A DNA stretch of 56,439 bases from Thermocrinis sp. (GTDB lineage Bacteria > Aquificota > Aquificia > Aquificales > Aquificaceae): the NCBI RefSeq assembly GCF_036781485.1, contig NZ_DAIQAX010000001.1, positions 35,348-91,786 on the forward strand, given 5' to 3'. The notes under the pieces are model-generated. The model saw nothing but the letters and a program-made list of their open reading frames with translations. It was not told the origin of the DNA and did not search any database. The position numbers and the translations under genes are program-made. This document shows, one piece after another, positions 31,566 through 38,735 of this stretch (positions are counted from its first letter, which is position 1; every line of letters starts with the position of its first letter).

Positions 31566-33122
31566 TTATAACCTAAAACCCAACTCTTTCATCTTTCTCC
31601 AGAGTGTAGTCCGGTGCATTCCTAAGATTTTCGCCGCAAGCGTTTTGTTCCCACCAACCTGTTCAAGCACCTTTTTTATTCTTTCTATTTCTTCCTCAAA
31701 ATCTTGACCCTTTCTAACATCTAACTGAAGGTCCTCTAAATTTATTAACGTCCCTTTTGCGGTTATAACCGCCCTTTCTATGATATTTTCAAGCTCCCTA
31801 ATATTTCCATGGAAGGGATAAGAAAGTAAAGCTTTCATAGCATCGGAAGATATTCCCTTTATCTTTCTGTTGTATGCTCTTGAAAACTTTTGAATAAAGT
31901 GATTTACCAAAATGGGAATGTCCTCTACCCTCTCTCTTAGCGGTGGAATGTGAATTTTTATAACGCTCAGTCTGTAGTATAGGTCTTCTCTAAATAGCCC
32001 CCTTTGAACCAACTCTCTTAGGTTTTTATTGGTGCTTGCTATGATTCTTACATCCACTTTACGCGTTTTTGTATCTCCAAGCCTTTCAAACTCTTTCTCT
32101 TGGGCTAAATGAAGGATCTTTGCCTGAAGGCTCAGAGGCATATCTCCAATCTCGTCCAATAACAAGGTTCCACCGTCTGCCAGCTCCACCTTCCCAGGCT
32201 TATCCTTTAAAGCACCAGTAAAAGCACCTTTCACGTATCCAAAAAGTTCAGCCTCCAATAAACCCTCGGGAATAGCTGCACAGTTCACCTTCACAAAAGG
32301 TTTGTCTCTCCTTGGAGATATGTAATGAATATACTTAGCAAGCAAAGACTTACCAGTTCCTGTTTCTCCCTCTATGAGCACGTTTGTAGGATATTCGGCC
32401 ACGCTTTGGGCTAATTCTAAGACCTTTTGAAAGGAAGGGCTTTTAAAAACGAGGGTATTTTCTTCCCCAAAGCTACAACTTAAAACTTCCTGAATAGCAT
32501 ACAAAGATACCACATAGCCAAAGCCAGAGTTCATGGGAGAGACAAGCACAGAGGCCTTTTGCCTTCCGCAGGGAGTCTGAATATAAACGTCCGCTCTTTC
32601 GCCCTCCGGTGGAAGCTCTTCTACGGACAGTTCTATCAATTCTCTTAAGTTCTTTCCTACTAAATTTTCTTCCTCATCCCTGCAAAGCATACGATGGGCT
32701 ATATTGTTGTGCTCCAAAACAAAACCATCTTTATCTACCACCAGTATAGCTTCCACTATGGAGTTAAGTATGGCTTCTTTGTAAGATCTTTGTCTTTCCG
32801 CTTCCACTATGCAGTGGACCACGTTTGTAACATCCCTGAAGGTTTCCACCAGATAACCATCATTCAAAAGGCTCATACTCCAACAAGCATGCCTTTTATT
32901 CCAGATTTCCACATCGTAAACCTGGACCCCTTCCCCCTCTTCTAAAACTAACCTTGCAGGGCAGCTGTCGCATATGGAAAAAAGTCCCCTGCAATCCTCC
33001 CCCGCTTTTAAATCTCTACCTAAGAGCCTCTTTGCAGATGGATTGGCATAAACTATCCTCAGATTTTTGTCTATTACCAAAACTCCCTCAAAGAGATTTT
33101 CAAAGGTTTCAAATCCCATCAA
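31566..33122 (-). CDS. PAS-PAS-AAA+ sigma-54-dependent transcription activator
   Basis: A 518-residue enhancer-binding protein. The first PAS domain (about 5-100) has a Cys-rich loop, EDCRGLFSICDSCPAR near 42-57 and a further Cys at about 79, which could hold a metal or sense redox. The second PAS is about 115-200. The AAA+ domain (about 230-450) carries Walker A GETGTGKS, the sigma-54 contact loop GAFTGA, Walker B LLLDEIGDM and arginine-finger region REDLYYRL. A Fis-type HTH (NKTLAAKILGMHRTTLWRKM) ends it. There is no receiver domain, so it senses directly. It is the last gene of the DUF2173 operon, whose promoter is of the sigma-54 type, which suggests autoregulation. Confidence 0.93.
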   Translation of the reverse strand: MMGFETFENLFEGVLVIDKNLRIVYANPSAKRLLGRDLKAGEDCRGLFSICDSCPARLVLEEGEGVQVYDVEIWNKRHACWSMSLLNDGYLVETFRDVTNVVHCIVEAERQRSYKEAILNSIVEAILVVDKDGFVLEHNNIAHRMLCRDEEENLVGKNLRELIELSVEELPPEGERADVYIQTPCGRQKASVLVSPMNSGFGYVVSLYAIQEVLSCSFGEENTLVFKSPSFQKVLELAQSVAEYPTNVLIEGETGTGKSLLAKYIHYISPRRDKPFVKVNCAAIPEGLLEAELFGYVKGAFTGALKDKPGKVELADGGTLLLDEIGDMPLSLQAKILHLAQEKEFERLGDTKTRKVDVRIIASTNKNLRELVQRGLFREDLYYRLSVIKIHIPPLRERVEDIPILVNHFIQKFSRAYNRKIKGISSDAMKALLSYPFHGNIRELENIIERAVITAKGTLINLEDLQLDVRKGQDFEEEIERIKKVLEQVGGNKTLAAKILGMHRTTLWRKMKELGFRL

Positions 33123-33125
33123 TTT

Positions 33126-33515
33126 TCATTTTATATCCCAATCAGTGGGAACTTTTCCCATCATCTTTAAACTTTCCTCAAAGGCGGACATGTATTTCAT
33201 GGCGGTTATCATAGAACCCTTGAACTTTAACCTTTTTGTTAGCATAGCTGCCTTAGGCCCAATGTCTCCAGTAGCTAACTTCTTCCAGTTTTCCAGACTA
33301 GCCCATAGCTCAAAGTCGTAACTTTTGCTGTCTGCCTTTTCTGCCTCAATAGCCTCTCCATTTTTCACTATCAGATGAACCGCATCTCCATCCCTCCCTT
33401 CTATGTAATACTTTATGCTTGCGGAGAAGTCCTTTAGCTCATTTTTTAACTTTTCGTTTTTGTTCCAATCCTCTGCGTAAGCCTTTATCCACTGCTCCGA
33501 AAGAAACTTATACAT
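33126..33515 (-). CDS. Cytoplasmic SCP2-domain protein
   Basis: A 129-residue protein without a signal peptide. The SCP2 sterol-carrier-like fold is suggested by SIKYYIEGRDGDAVHLIVKN, then YDFELWASLENWKKLATGDI, then AMLTKRLKFKGSMITAMKYM. It probably binds a lipid or acyl-type ligand; the ligand is unknown. An exported relative lies at 14471-14956. It stands between the DUF2173 pair and the sigma-54 activator, 3 bases before the latter. A terminator-like hairpin precedes it, followed by an ACAGGAGG ribosome-binding site. Confidence 0.8.
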   Translation of the reverse strand: MYKFLSEQWIKAYAEDWNKNEKLKNELKDFSASIKYYIEGRDGDAVHLIVKNGEAIEAEKADSKSYDFELWASLENWKKLATGDIGPKAAMLTKRLKFKGSMITAMKYMSAFEESLKMMGKVPTDWDIK

Positions 33516-33528
33516 TTTTTCCTCCTGT

Positions 33529-33551
33529 AAAAAAGGGGCAGGTGCGCCCCC
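33529..33551 (-). terminator. Intrinsic terminator-like hairpin inside the DUF2173 operon
   Basis: On the minus strand GGGGGC-GCACCT-GCCCC is followed by TTTTTT, then the ribosome-binding site of the SCP2 gene. Position and orientation fit partial termination after the second DUF2173 gene, giving many copies of the first two products and fewer of SCP2 and the activator. Confidence 0.7.
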
Positions 33552-33562
33552 GAGGGATGTTC

Positions 33563-33898
33563 TTATTTGCCCGCTTCTTCCCTAAGCACGTTGAACACTT
33601 CGTTGAAGGACACCTCGTCGTTGTTGACAAAAACTCCCACATTACCTACTACGCACACAGAATACTTTGGCCCAGTCAGAGCCCATCCTATAAGTGGCGT
33701 CCATTCTTGTCCAGAAAAGGCTGTGTATCCTTGAGTTTGCATTTCAGCCATCATCGTGTTGGCAGCGCACATCATCGCAGCCATTGCTGCGTGCTCTTCG
33801 GATATGTTGCCTTTGTAAGCAACAAGTTTGCCGTCTGGAGTAAACTCCCCAGCAGCCCAAACACCCTTTACGCTCATAAGTCTGTCCAAGTTTGCCAT
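33563..33898 (-). CDS. DUF2173 protein (roadblock/LC7-like), second copy
   Basis: A 111-residue soluble protein, paralogue of the gene 12 bases upstream. The shared core is LMSVKGVWAAGEFTPDG, then AAMAAMMCAANTMM near 37-50, and VCVVGNVGVFV near 81-91. DUF2173 proteins are small, uncharacterised, and appear to have the roadblock/LC7 alpha-beta fold of dimerising regulators such as MglB; that fold assignment is inference. No catalytic residues can be named. A Cys in MMCAAN is kept in both copies. The start has an AAGGAGGTAAAGCC site. Confidence 0.8.
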   Translation of the reverse strand: MANLDRLMSVKGVWAAGEFTPDGKLVAYKGNISEEHAAMAAMMCAANTMMAEMQTQGYTAFSGQEWTPLIGWALTGPKYSVCVVGNVGVFVNNDEVSFNEVFNVLREEAGK

Positions 33899-33910
33899 GG
33901 CTTTACCTCC

Positions 33911-34252
33911 TTAAATGTATTTGGATAGAACTTCAAAGGTTTTGTCAAAGTCTGCCTTGCTTAACTCCACAAAGACTCCCACGTTTCCCATTATGCACGC
34001 AGCGTATTTGCCACCCGCAACCGCAAAGCCGTAAACAGGATAAAATCCTCCCTGTCCAGTGTAGGCACTCCATCCCTTTGCCTGCATATTACCCATAAGC
34101 TTGTTGGCAGCACACATCATAGCGGCAATCTCGGCAGACTTCTCATCAATATCTCCGTAGTAAGCCAAAAGCCTACCATCATCCGAAAACTCGCCCGCAG
34201 CAATGGCTCCAGGTATGGACATAAGTTCTTTCAGCTTGCTAAGTGTAGCCAT
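33911..34252 (-). CDS. DUF2173 protein (roadblock/LC7-like), first copy
   Basis: A 113-residue protein and the first gene behind the sigma-54 promoter. It shares with the second copy LMSIPGAIAAGEFSDDG near 10, IAAMMCAANKLMGNM near 42 and CIMGNVGVFVELSKADFD near 84. The pair arose by tandem duplication and then diverged, so a heterodimer is plausible. The start has an AAGGAGGTGTAAGCT site, a very strong Shine-Dalgarno, consistent with high expression. Function unknown. Confidence 0.8.
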   Translation of the reverse strand: MATLSKLKELMSIPGAIAAGEFSDDGRLLAYYGDIDEKSAEIAAMMCAANKLMGNMQAKGWSAYTGQGGFYPVYGFAVAGGKYAACIMGNVGVFVELSKADFDKTFEVLSKYI

Positions 34253-34290
34253 AGCTTACACCTCCTTAAGGTTTTTTCACTTATTTTTTA

Positions 34291-34308
34291 TTGCAAAAAA
34301 AATGCCAA
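34291..34308 (-). promoter_or_regulatory. Sigma-54 (-24/-12) promoter of the DUF2173 operon
   Basis: The minus strand reads TTGGCATTTTTTTTGCAA. It has the invariant GG and GC separated by exactly 10 bases, as in the RpoN consensus, and lies about 40 bases before the first DUF2173 start codon. An upstream dyad (34370-34400) lies at about 75 bases, a usual enhancer distance. Confidence 0.85.
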
Positions 34309-34369
34309 AAAATTACCTTTATTGTTAGCTTGATTTTCAAAGTTTTTAGAATACTTCGCTTTTTAAAAA

Positions 34370-34400
34370 GTGTTGCATGTTGCAACATATGATGCAACAC
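34370..34400. promoter_or_regulatory. Upstream dyad, candidate enhancer for the sigma-54 activator
   Basis: A perfect 9-base inverted repeat, GTGTTGCAT (34370-34378) and ATGCAACAC (34392-34400), encloses a second palindrome GTTGCAAC (34379-34386). Four TTGCA-type half-sites in 31 bases look like a cooperative activator site. The nearest candidate is the Fis-HTH activator encoded at the end of this operon. Confidence 0.7.
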
Positions 34401-34511
34401 ATCTAAACTGGGATTAAAATAGGCTCTATAGAAAAGTTGCAGGACCACACTTTTGTCGTTCTTTCCTAATTCATATGGATATTCTTTTCCTAGGGTTTAA
34501 AATTTTCGGAT

Positions 34512-35432
34512 ATGAGAAGGTGCGCCAAGTGTTCAGATAAAGGGACTATCTACCTGCCAGAGCACAGACTATCCCTTTGCAAGACCCACTACTTGGAGTG
34601 GTTTGAAAGTAGAGTAGAAAAGGCAATAAAGAGCTTTAGGATGTTTTCTAAAGAGGATAATATTTTGGTTGCGGTTTCTGGAGGGAAGGATAGCTTAGGC
34701 CTTTGGCATGCCCTTTGGAAGTTGGGGTACAAAGCAGATGGCCTTTATATAAACTTAGGTATAGGTGAATACTCTGAGCTTTCGGAGAAAAAAGCTAAAG
34801 CCTTTGCGGACAAGATCGGCAAAAAGCTTCATGTTGTATATCTCAAAGAGAACATAATGGACATACCTACTCTAAAAGAGCTTCAGAGTAGACCAGCTTG
34901 TTCTGTATGTGGCACCTTGAAAAGGTACTACATGAACCTTACCGCAAAAAAACTTGGTTATTCTGTAATAGCTACGGGACACAATTTGGATGATGAGTGC
35001 GCGGTGCTTATGGGCAATGTGCTCTCTTGGAATATAGATTATTTGGTAAGGCAGTATCCTGTGCTGGAAGAAGGCAACGGTTTTGTAAGAAAAGTAAAAC
35101 CTCTGTGCCTGGTATCAGAAAAGCAAAGCGCTATGTATGCCTTCCTATCTGGCATAGACTTTGTGGAAGATGAATGTCCCTACGCAGTGGGCGCATCTTC
35201 TATAAGCTACAAACTTATAATGGCAAAGATAGAAGAGGAAAGCCCAGGGACAAAGTTAAGGTTTTACTTAGAGTTTATAAGAAAGGTAAGGCCGATGTTT
35301 GCCCTCAAACAGAATGTAAAGTTAAATCCCTGCCAGGTATGCGGTGAGCCAACCACAGGTGACGTGTGCTCTGTATGCAGACTGAAAATGAGATTAGAAG
35401 CATCTAAGGCTGGAATGAAACAAAATTTTTGA
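34512..35432 (+). CDS. tRNA 2-thiolation protein, TtuA/TtcA family
   Basis: A 306-residue PP-loop ATPase with zinc ribbons at both ends (CAKCSDKGT near 4; NPCQVCGEPTTGDVCSVC near 276). The PP-loop is VAVSGGKDSLGL near 53, and the Fe-S Cys set has CSVCGTLKRY near 133 plus a later Cys. ATGHNLDDE lies near 156. Both ribbons point to TtuA, which makes 2-thiouridine at position 54 of thermophile tRNAs, rather than TtcA (s2C32). There is no Shine-Dalgarno, and TAAAAT lies 8 bases before the ATG. Its end overlaps the converging coaE by 29 bases. Confidence 0.85.
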   Translation: MRRCAKCSDKGTIYLPEHRLSLCKTHYLEWFESRVEKAIKSFRMFSKEDNILVAVSGGKDSLGLWHALWKLGYKADGLYINLGIGEYSELSEKKAKAFADKIGKKLHVVYLKENIMDIPTLKELQSRPACSVCGTLKRYYMNLTAKKLGYSVIATGHNLDDECAVLMGNVLSWNIDYLVRQYPVLEEGNGFVRKVKPLCLVSEKQSAMYAFLSGIDFVEDECPYAVGASSISYKLIMAKIEEESPGTKLRFYLEFIRKVRPMFALKQNVKLNPCQVCGEPTTGDVCSVCRLKMRLEASKAGMKQNF

Positions 35433-36006
35433 ATAGCTTACAAAGTTCAGCTACTCTCTCCTTTGTTTTTTTAAGATCACCGCTGTTATCCACTACATAG
35501 TCCGCTCTCTTGAGCTTTTCCTCCGGATCCATTTGATTTTTCCATCTTCTCTCAAAGTCCTCTTGCGTTATCCCCTTTGCCAAAGACCTTAATTTACAAA
35601 CATCATAGGGTGCATAGACCAAAACTAAAAAATCGTATCTCCCTTTAGTTTTCTTTTCCAGCACGAGTGAAGCCTCCACTATTGCTACAGCGTCCTTAGG
35701 TAAGGTTTTAAAGACCTCATCCAATCTTCTGTAAAGAGCTGAGTGGGTTATATCTTCTAAAATTTTCAACTTTCCCCTGTCCGAAAATACTATATCCGCT
35801 AACTTTTTTGTGTCTATGCTGTTATCTTCTGATAAGATTTCCCGGCCAAAAACCTCTATCACCTTTTCATACACTTCCCCCTTCTCTCTATAAAGATCCT
35901 TTATTATCTTATCTGCATCGTACACGTAAAAACCGCAATCTTCAAACAACTTAGCCACCGTAGATTTACCAGAGCCTATGTTTCCAGTTAGGGCTATTTT
36001 TAACAT
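35404..36006 (-). CDS. coaE: Dephospho-CoA kinase
   Basis: CoaE does the last step of coenzyme A synthesis. The 200-residue protein has the P-loop ALTGNIGSGKSTVAKLF near 5-21, DADKIIKDLYREKG near 33, and VEASLVLEKKTKGRYD near 119, with ITQEDFERRWKNQMDPEEK in the lid. Length is normal. It is the only gene on its transcript. TATAAA lies 8 bases before the ATG without a Shine-Dalgarno. Confidence 0.95.
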   Translation of the reverse strand: MLKIALTGNIGSGKSTVAKLFEDCGFYVYDADKIIKDLYREKGEVYEKVIEVFGREILSEDNSIDTKKLADIVFSDRGKLKILEDITHSALYRRLDEVFKTLPKDAVAIVEASLVLEKKTKGRYDFLVLVYAPYDVCKLRSLAKGITQEDFERRWKNQMDPEEKLKRADYVVDNSGDLKKTKERVAELCKLFKNFVSFQP

Positions 36007-36079
36007 AGCATTTTTTTATAAGGATAAGAACTCTATAAGTCAAGGGAGGAATAAGGTTGTTCTAAAAATCCTTTAGGCA

Positions 36080-36451
36080 ATGCTGAGTAGTTATAATAAA
36101 AACCTGATGTATGTAAGCTTGCAGTTTAAACTTCAGTTGGACAGTTCCGACAGAAAAAAGCTTTTAGAATTAATGCGTAAGCAATCATCTGCCATAAGGT
36201 CTGCTTATAAACTGCTAAAAACCAAAAACTCCCATAGCCAAATCTACCAAAAGCTAAGACAACTGTTTCCTGACCTGCCTACCAAATACATAGACTCTGC
36301 TATATACAAAGCAAAGCAATACCCAATAGACAAAAAAGTTGTGTTAGGTGAGGAGAAGGTTAGTTCCCTTAGAGGTTGGGGGGACGGCCCAATGTGGGAT
36401 TTTTCGAACAGCCTCAGGGAGGAATTAATCGAAAAACATACTTTTTCTTGA
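36080..36451 (+). pseudogene. IS200/IS605-family TnpB remnant with internal deletion
   Basis: The first 90 or so residues (YVSLQFKLQLDSSDRKKLLE, then LRQLFPDLPTKYIDSAIYKA) read like the N-terminal part of TnpB/OrfB from Aquificales IS605-type elements. The last 30 (SSLRGWGDGPMWDFSNSL) look like the extreme C-terminus of the same family, after the zinc finger. The RuvC catalytic core that should lie between, about 250-300 residues, is gone, yet the frame stays open. No tnpA is nearby. The C-terminal match is from memory of the family, so it is less certain. Confidence 0.65.
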
Positions 36452-36556
36452 AAAGAGCTATGCCTTACACTAAAAAGGCAATTTTGATATTTTTCTAATT
36501 TCCAACTCGGCGTATAAAATATAAGTTAAGAAGGATAATTAAATAAGGAGCCTGCC

Positions 36557-37585
36557 ATGGACAGAGTGTTAATTTTTAACCCACAAGGGGATCGTGAAGC
36601 AAGCAAAAGAAAAATTGTTTTTGGAAACCCAACCAACATAATGGAACTAAACAACATCAAATACCAATGGGCTTTTGATCTATACAAAACCATGGGCTTT
36701 ACCAACTTCTGGATACCAGAAGAAATACCAATGCTGGAAGACAAAAAACAGTATGAAAAACTTCTATCTGAGCACGAGAAAAGAGCTTATGAAATGGTGC
36801 TTAGCTTTTTGATAGCCCTTGACTCTTATCAGGTAAACATGCTGAAAGAGTTTGCAAGATACCTGACCGCACCTGAACTTGTAATGGCTATAACTTCTCA
36901 GGAATTTCAAGAAGCCCTGCATTCATATTCTTATCAGTTTATTCTTGAGAGCGTGGTAGATCCAAGAAAGGCAGATGAAATATACAACTACTGGAGAGAG
37001 GACCAAAAACTTATGGAAAGAAACAAACTAATAGCTGAGCTGTATAACGAGTTTATAAGAAAGCCGAATGAAGAGAATTTCATAAAGGCAGTTTTCGGAA
37101 ACTACGTGCTTGAAAGTCTCTACTTTTATTCGGGGTTTGCCTTTTTCTATACATTGGGAAGGCAAGGGAAAATGTTGAACACTGTTCAACAGATAAAGTA
37201 CATAAACAGAGATGAGCTAACCCATGTGACGCTTTTTAGAAACATAATCAACACTTTAAAAGAGGAATTGCCTGATCTTTTCACTCCCGAGATAAACAGG
37301 TGGGTTTATGAGTTTTTCAAATTTGCGACAGAAAAAGAGATAGAATGGGGTAAATACACCACTAACAATCAGATACTTGGACTAAACGATAAGCTTATTG
37401 AAAGATACATCAAGTATTTATCCAATCTTAGACTCTCTCAAGTTGGGTATCAACCTCTCTATCCAGAAATTACAGAAAACCCCATGAAGTGGATAGACCA
37501 GTTTAGAACGATAAACGATACAAAGACAGACTTCTTCCAAGCAAAACCCCAAACCTACGCCAAAAGAAGCGAGCTTAAATGGTAA
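36557..37585 (+). CDS. nrdB: Ribonucleotide reductase class I small subunit
   Basis: NrdB carries the di-iron centre and tyrosyl radical used by NrdA to make deoxyribonucleotides aerobically. The 342-residue protein has the full ligand set: Asp89 in FLIALDSYQ, Glu119 and His122 with radical Tyr126 in EALHSYSYQF, Glu186 in YVLESLYF, and Glu220/His223 in NRDELTHV. So it is class Ia-like and not the radical-less type. It is uninterrupted by any intein. AAGGAG precedes the ATG. The IS remnant lies just upstream and panD downstream. nrdA is not in the window. Confidence 0.95.
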   Translation: MDRVLIFNPQGDREASKRKIVFGNPTNIMELNNIKYQWAFDLYKTMGFTNFWIPEEIPMLEDKKQYEKLLSEHEKRAYEMVLSFLIALDSYQVNMLKEFARYLTAPELVMAITSQEFQEALHSYSYQFILESVVDPRKADEIYNYWREDQKLMERNKLIAELYNEFIRKPNEENFIKAVFGNYVLESLYFYSGFAFFYTLGRQGKMLNTVQQIKYINRDELTHVTLFRNIINTLKEELPDLFTPEINRWVYEFFKFATEKEIEWGKYTTNNQILGLNDKLIERYIKYLSNLRLSQVGYQPLYPEITENPMKWIDQFRTINDTKTDFFQAKPQTYAKRSELKW

Positions 37586-37627
37586 AGTTGCAAAGCTTTG
37601 ACAATTTCCTTATATTTTTATATTCCC

Positions 37628-38008
37628 ATGAAGAGGTTTATGTTAAAATCCAAAATACACAGGGCACGTATAACTGGAGCGGAACTGCATTACGAGGGTA
37701 GTATATCCATAGATATAAGCCTTATGGAGGCAGCAGATCTGATGCCTTACGAAAAAATAGAAGTATACAACGTAAATAATGGCGCCAGGTTTTCCACATA
37801 CGTTATACCCGCACCTAAATATTCTGGAGAGGTAAGGTTGAACGGAGCTGCAGCAAGGCTTGGAGCAGTTGGGGATATAATCATAATAGCTTCCTATAGT
37901 ATATTTAATCAAGAAGAGCTCCACAACTTCAAACCTATTCTTGTTTACGTAGATGAATTTAATAGAATAAGAGAGATAAAAAGAGAAATAGTGGAGGAGC
38001 TTGTTTGA
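37628..38008 (+). CDS. panD: Aspartate 1-decarboxylase
   Basis: PanD makes beta-alanine for pantothenate. From ATG at 37628 the protein is 126 residues, and the self-cleavage Gly24-Ser25 (HYEGSISID) falls at exactly the family position, which supports this start over the longer reading from 37598. The cleavage produces the pyruvoyl group. MLKSKIHRARITGAELHYEG and the NGARFSTYVI segment are typical. The stop overlaps the queD TTG start. The coA pathway gene coaE is about 1.6 kb away. Confidence 0.94.
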   Translation: MKRFMLKSKIHRARITGAELHYEGSISIDISLMEAADLMPYEKIEVYNVNNGARFSTYVIPAPKYSGEVRLNGAAARLGAVGDIIIIASYSIFNQEELHNFKPILVYVDEFNRIREIKREIVEELV

Positions 38009-38505
38009 AGTGGCAGATATCAAAAACCTTTAGATTCGAGGCGGGGCACAGGGTTTGGAAACAAAACTTAACGCACGGAAGGGGAGCAAGCTTTACCTTA
38101 GGAAAAGAAATACCGGTAAACAAATGTATAAACCTACACGGACATAGCTATGTTCTGGAAATAGTTTTAGGTTCAGATAGCCTTTCTGAGCAGGATATGG
38201 TGATAGATTTTTATCACGTCAAGAATGCTTTAAAAGAGTTAATAGATACCATAGACCACAGTTTCATAATAGACATAAACGACCCGATGTATACAGAGCT
38301 CAAACAGGTGGCAGAAAAGTATGGAGCGTTAAAGATATTTCCTGTAGATTTTTGCCCTACGGCCGAAGCGCTTGCTAAGTTCTTTTATGATTTTGTAAAG
38401 CGAAGGTTGGAAGAGGCGGGACTGTTGGGAGAAGTTAGAGTGATAAAAACTATACTCTGGGAAACTGCCACTTCAAAAGCGGAATATTCAGAAAACATGT
38501 TATAA
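38005..38505 (+). CDS. queD: 6-carboxy-tetrahydropterin synthase / PTPS-family enzyme
   Basis: A 166-residue 6-pyruvoyl-tetrahydropterin-synthase-family protein. The zinc histidines are in FRFEAGHRVW and NLHGHSYVLE. The Cys of KCINLHGH fits the CxxxHGH motif of QueD, which makes the preQ0 precursor CPH4 for queuosine. The catalytic DHSFIIDINDPM and Glu region near the end (ILWETATSKAEY) are present. It is somewhat longer than the usual 120-140 residues. The start is TTG with GGAGGAGC upstream, overlapping panD. Confidence 0.87.
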   Translation: MKWQISKTFRFEAGHRVWKQNLTHGRGASFTLGKEIPVNKCINLHGHSYVLEIVLGSDSLSEQDMVIDFYHVKNALKELIDTIDHSFIIDINDPMYTELKQVAEKYGALKIFPVDFCPTAEALAKFFYDFVKRRLEEAGLLGEVRVIKTILWETATSKAEYSENML

Positions 38506-38527
38506 TCTTAAAAGGAGGTGGAAAAGG

Positions 38528-38728
38528 TTGGTATTAGTATTGGTTGGAGAAAATGAATCCTTTGAAAAGGCTTTTAAAAAGTTCAAGAGGATAGTGGAAA
38601 AGGAGGGAATACTAACAGAGGTAAGAAGGCGTCAATTTTATGAAAAACCAAGCGAAAAGAAGAAAAGAAGAGAACGCCAGGCAAGAAAGAGAATAGCTAA
38701 AGCTATGAAAAAAAGGAACGTTATTTAA
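38528..38728 (+). CDS. rpsU: Small ribosomal subunit protein bS21
   Basis: A 66-residue basic protein matching S21. It has VLVLVGENESFEKAFKKFKR at the start, GILTEVRRRQFYEKPSEKKK in the middle, and a lysine/arginine-rich helical tail. The start is TTG after AAAGGAGGTGG. It follows queD by 22 bases and converges on the PilZ gene. Confidence 0.95.
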   Translation: MVLVLVGENESFEKAFKKFKRIVEKEGILTEVRRRQFYEKPSEKKKRRERQARKRIAKAMKKRNVI

Positions 38729-38735
38729 AAGCAGT

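Noticed and set aside
36557..37585. Possible intein in nrdB
   Set aside because: The reading frame is continuous at normal length with all ligands correctly spaced; no intein block is present.
37598..37627. Upstream start for PanD
   Set aside because: The self-cleavage Gly-Ser falls at residues 24-25 only with the ATG at 37628, matching the family.
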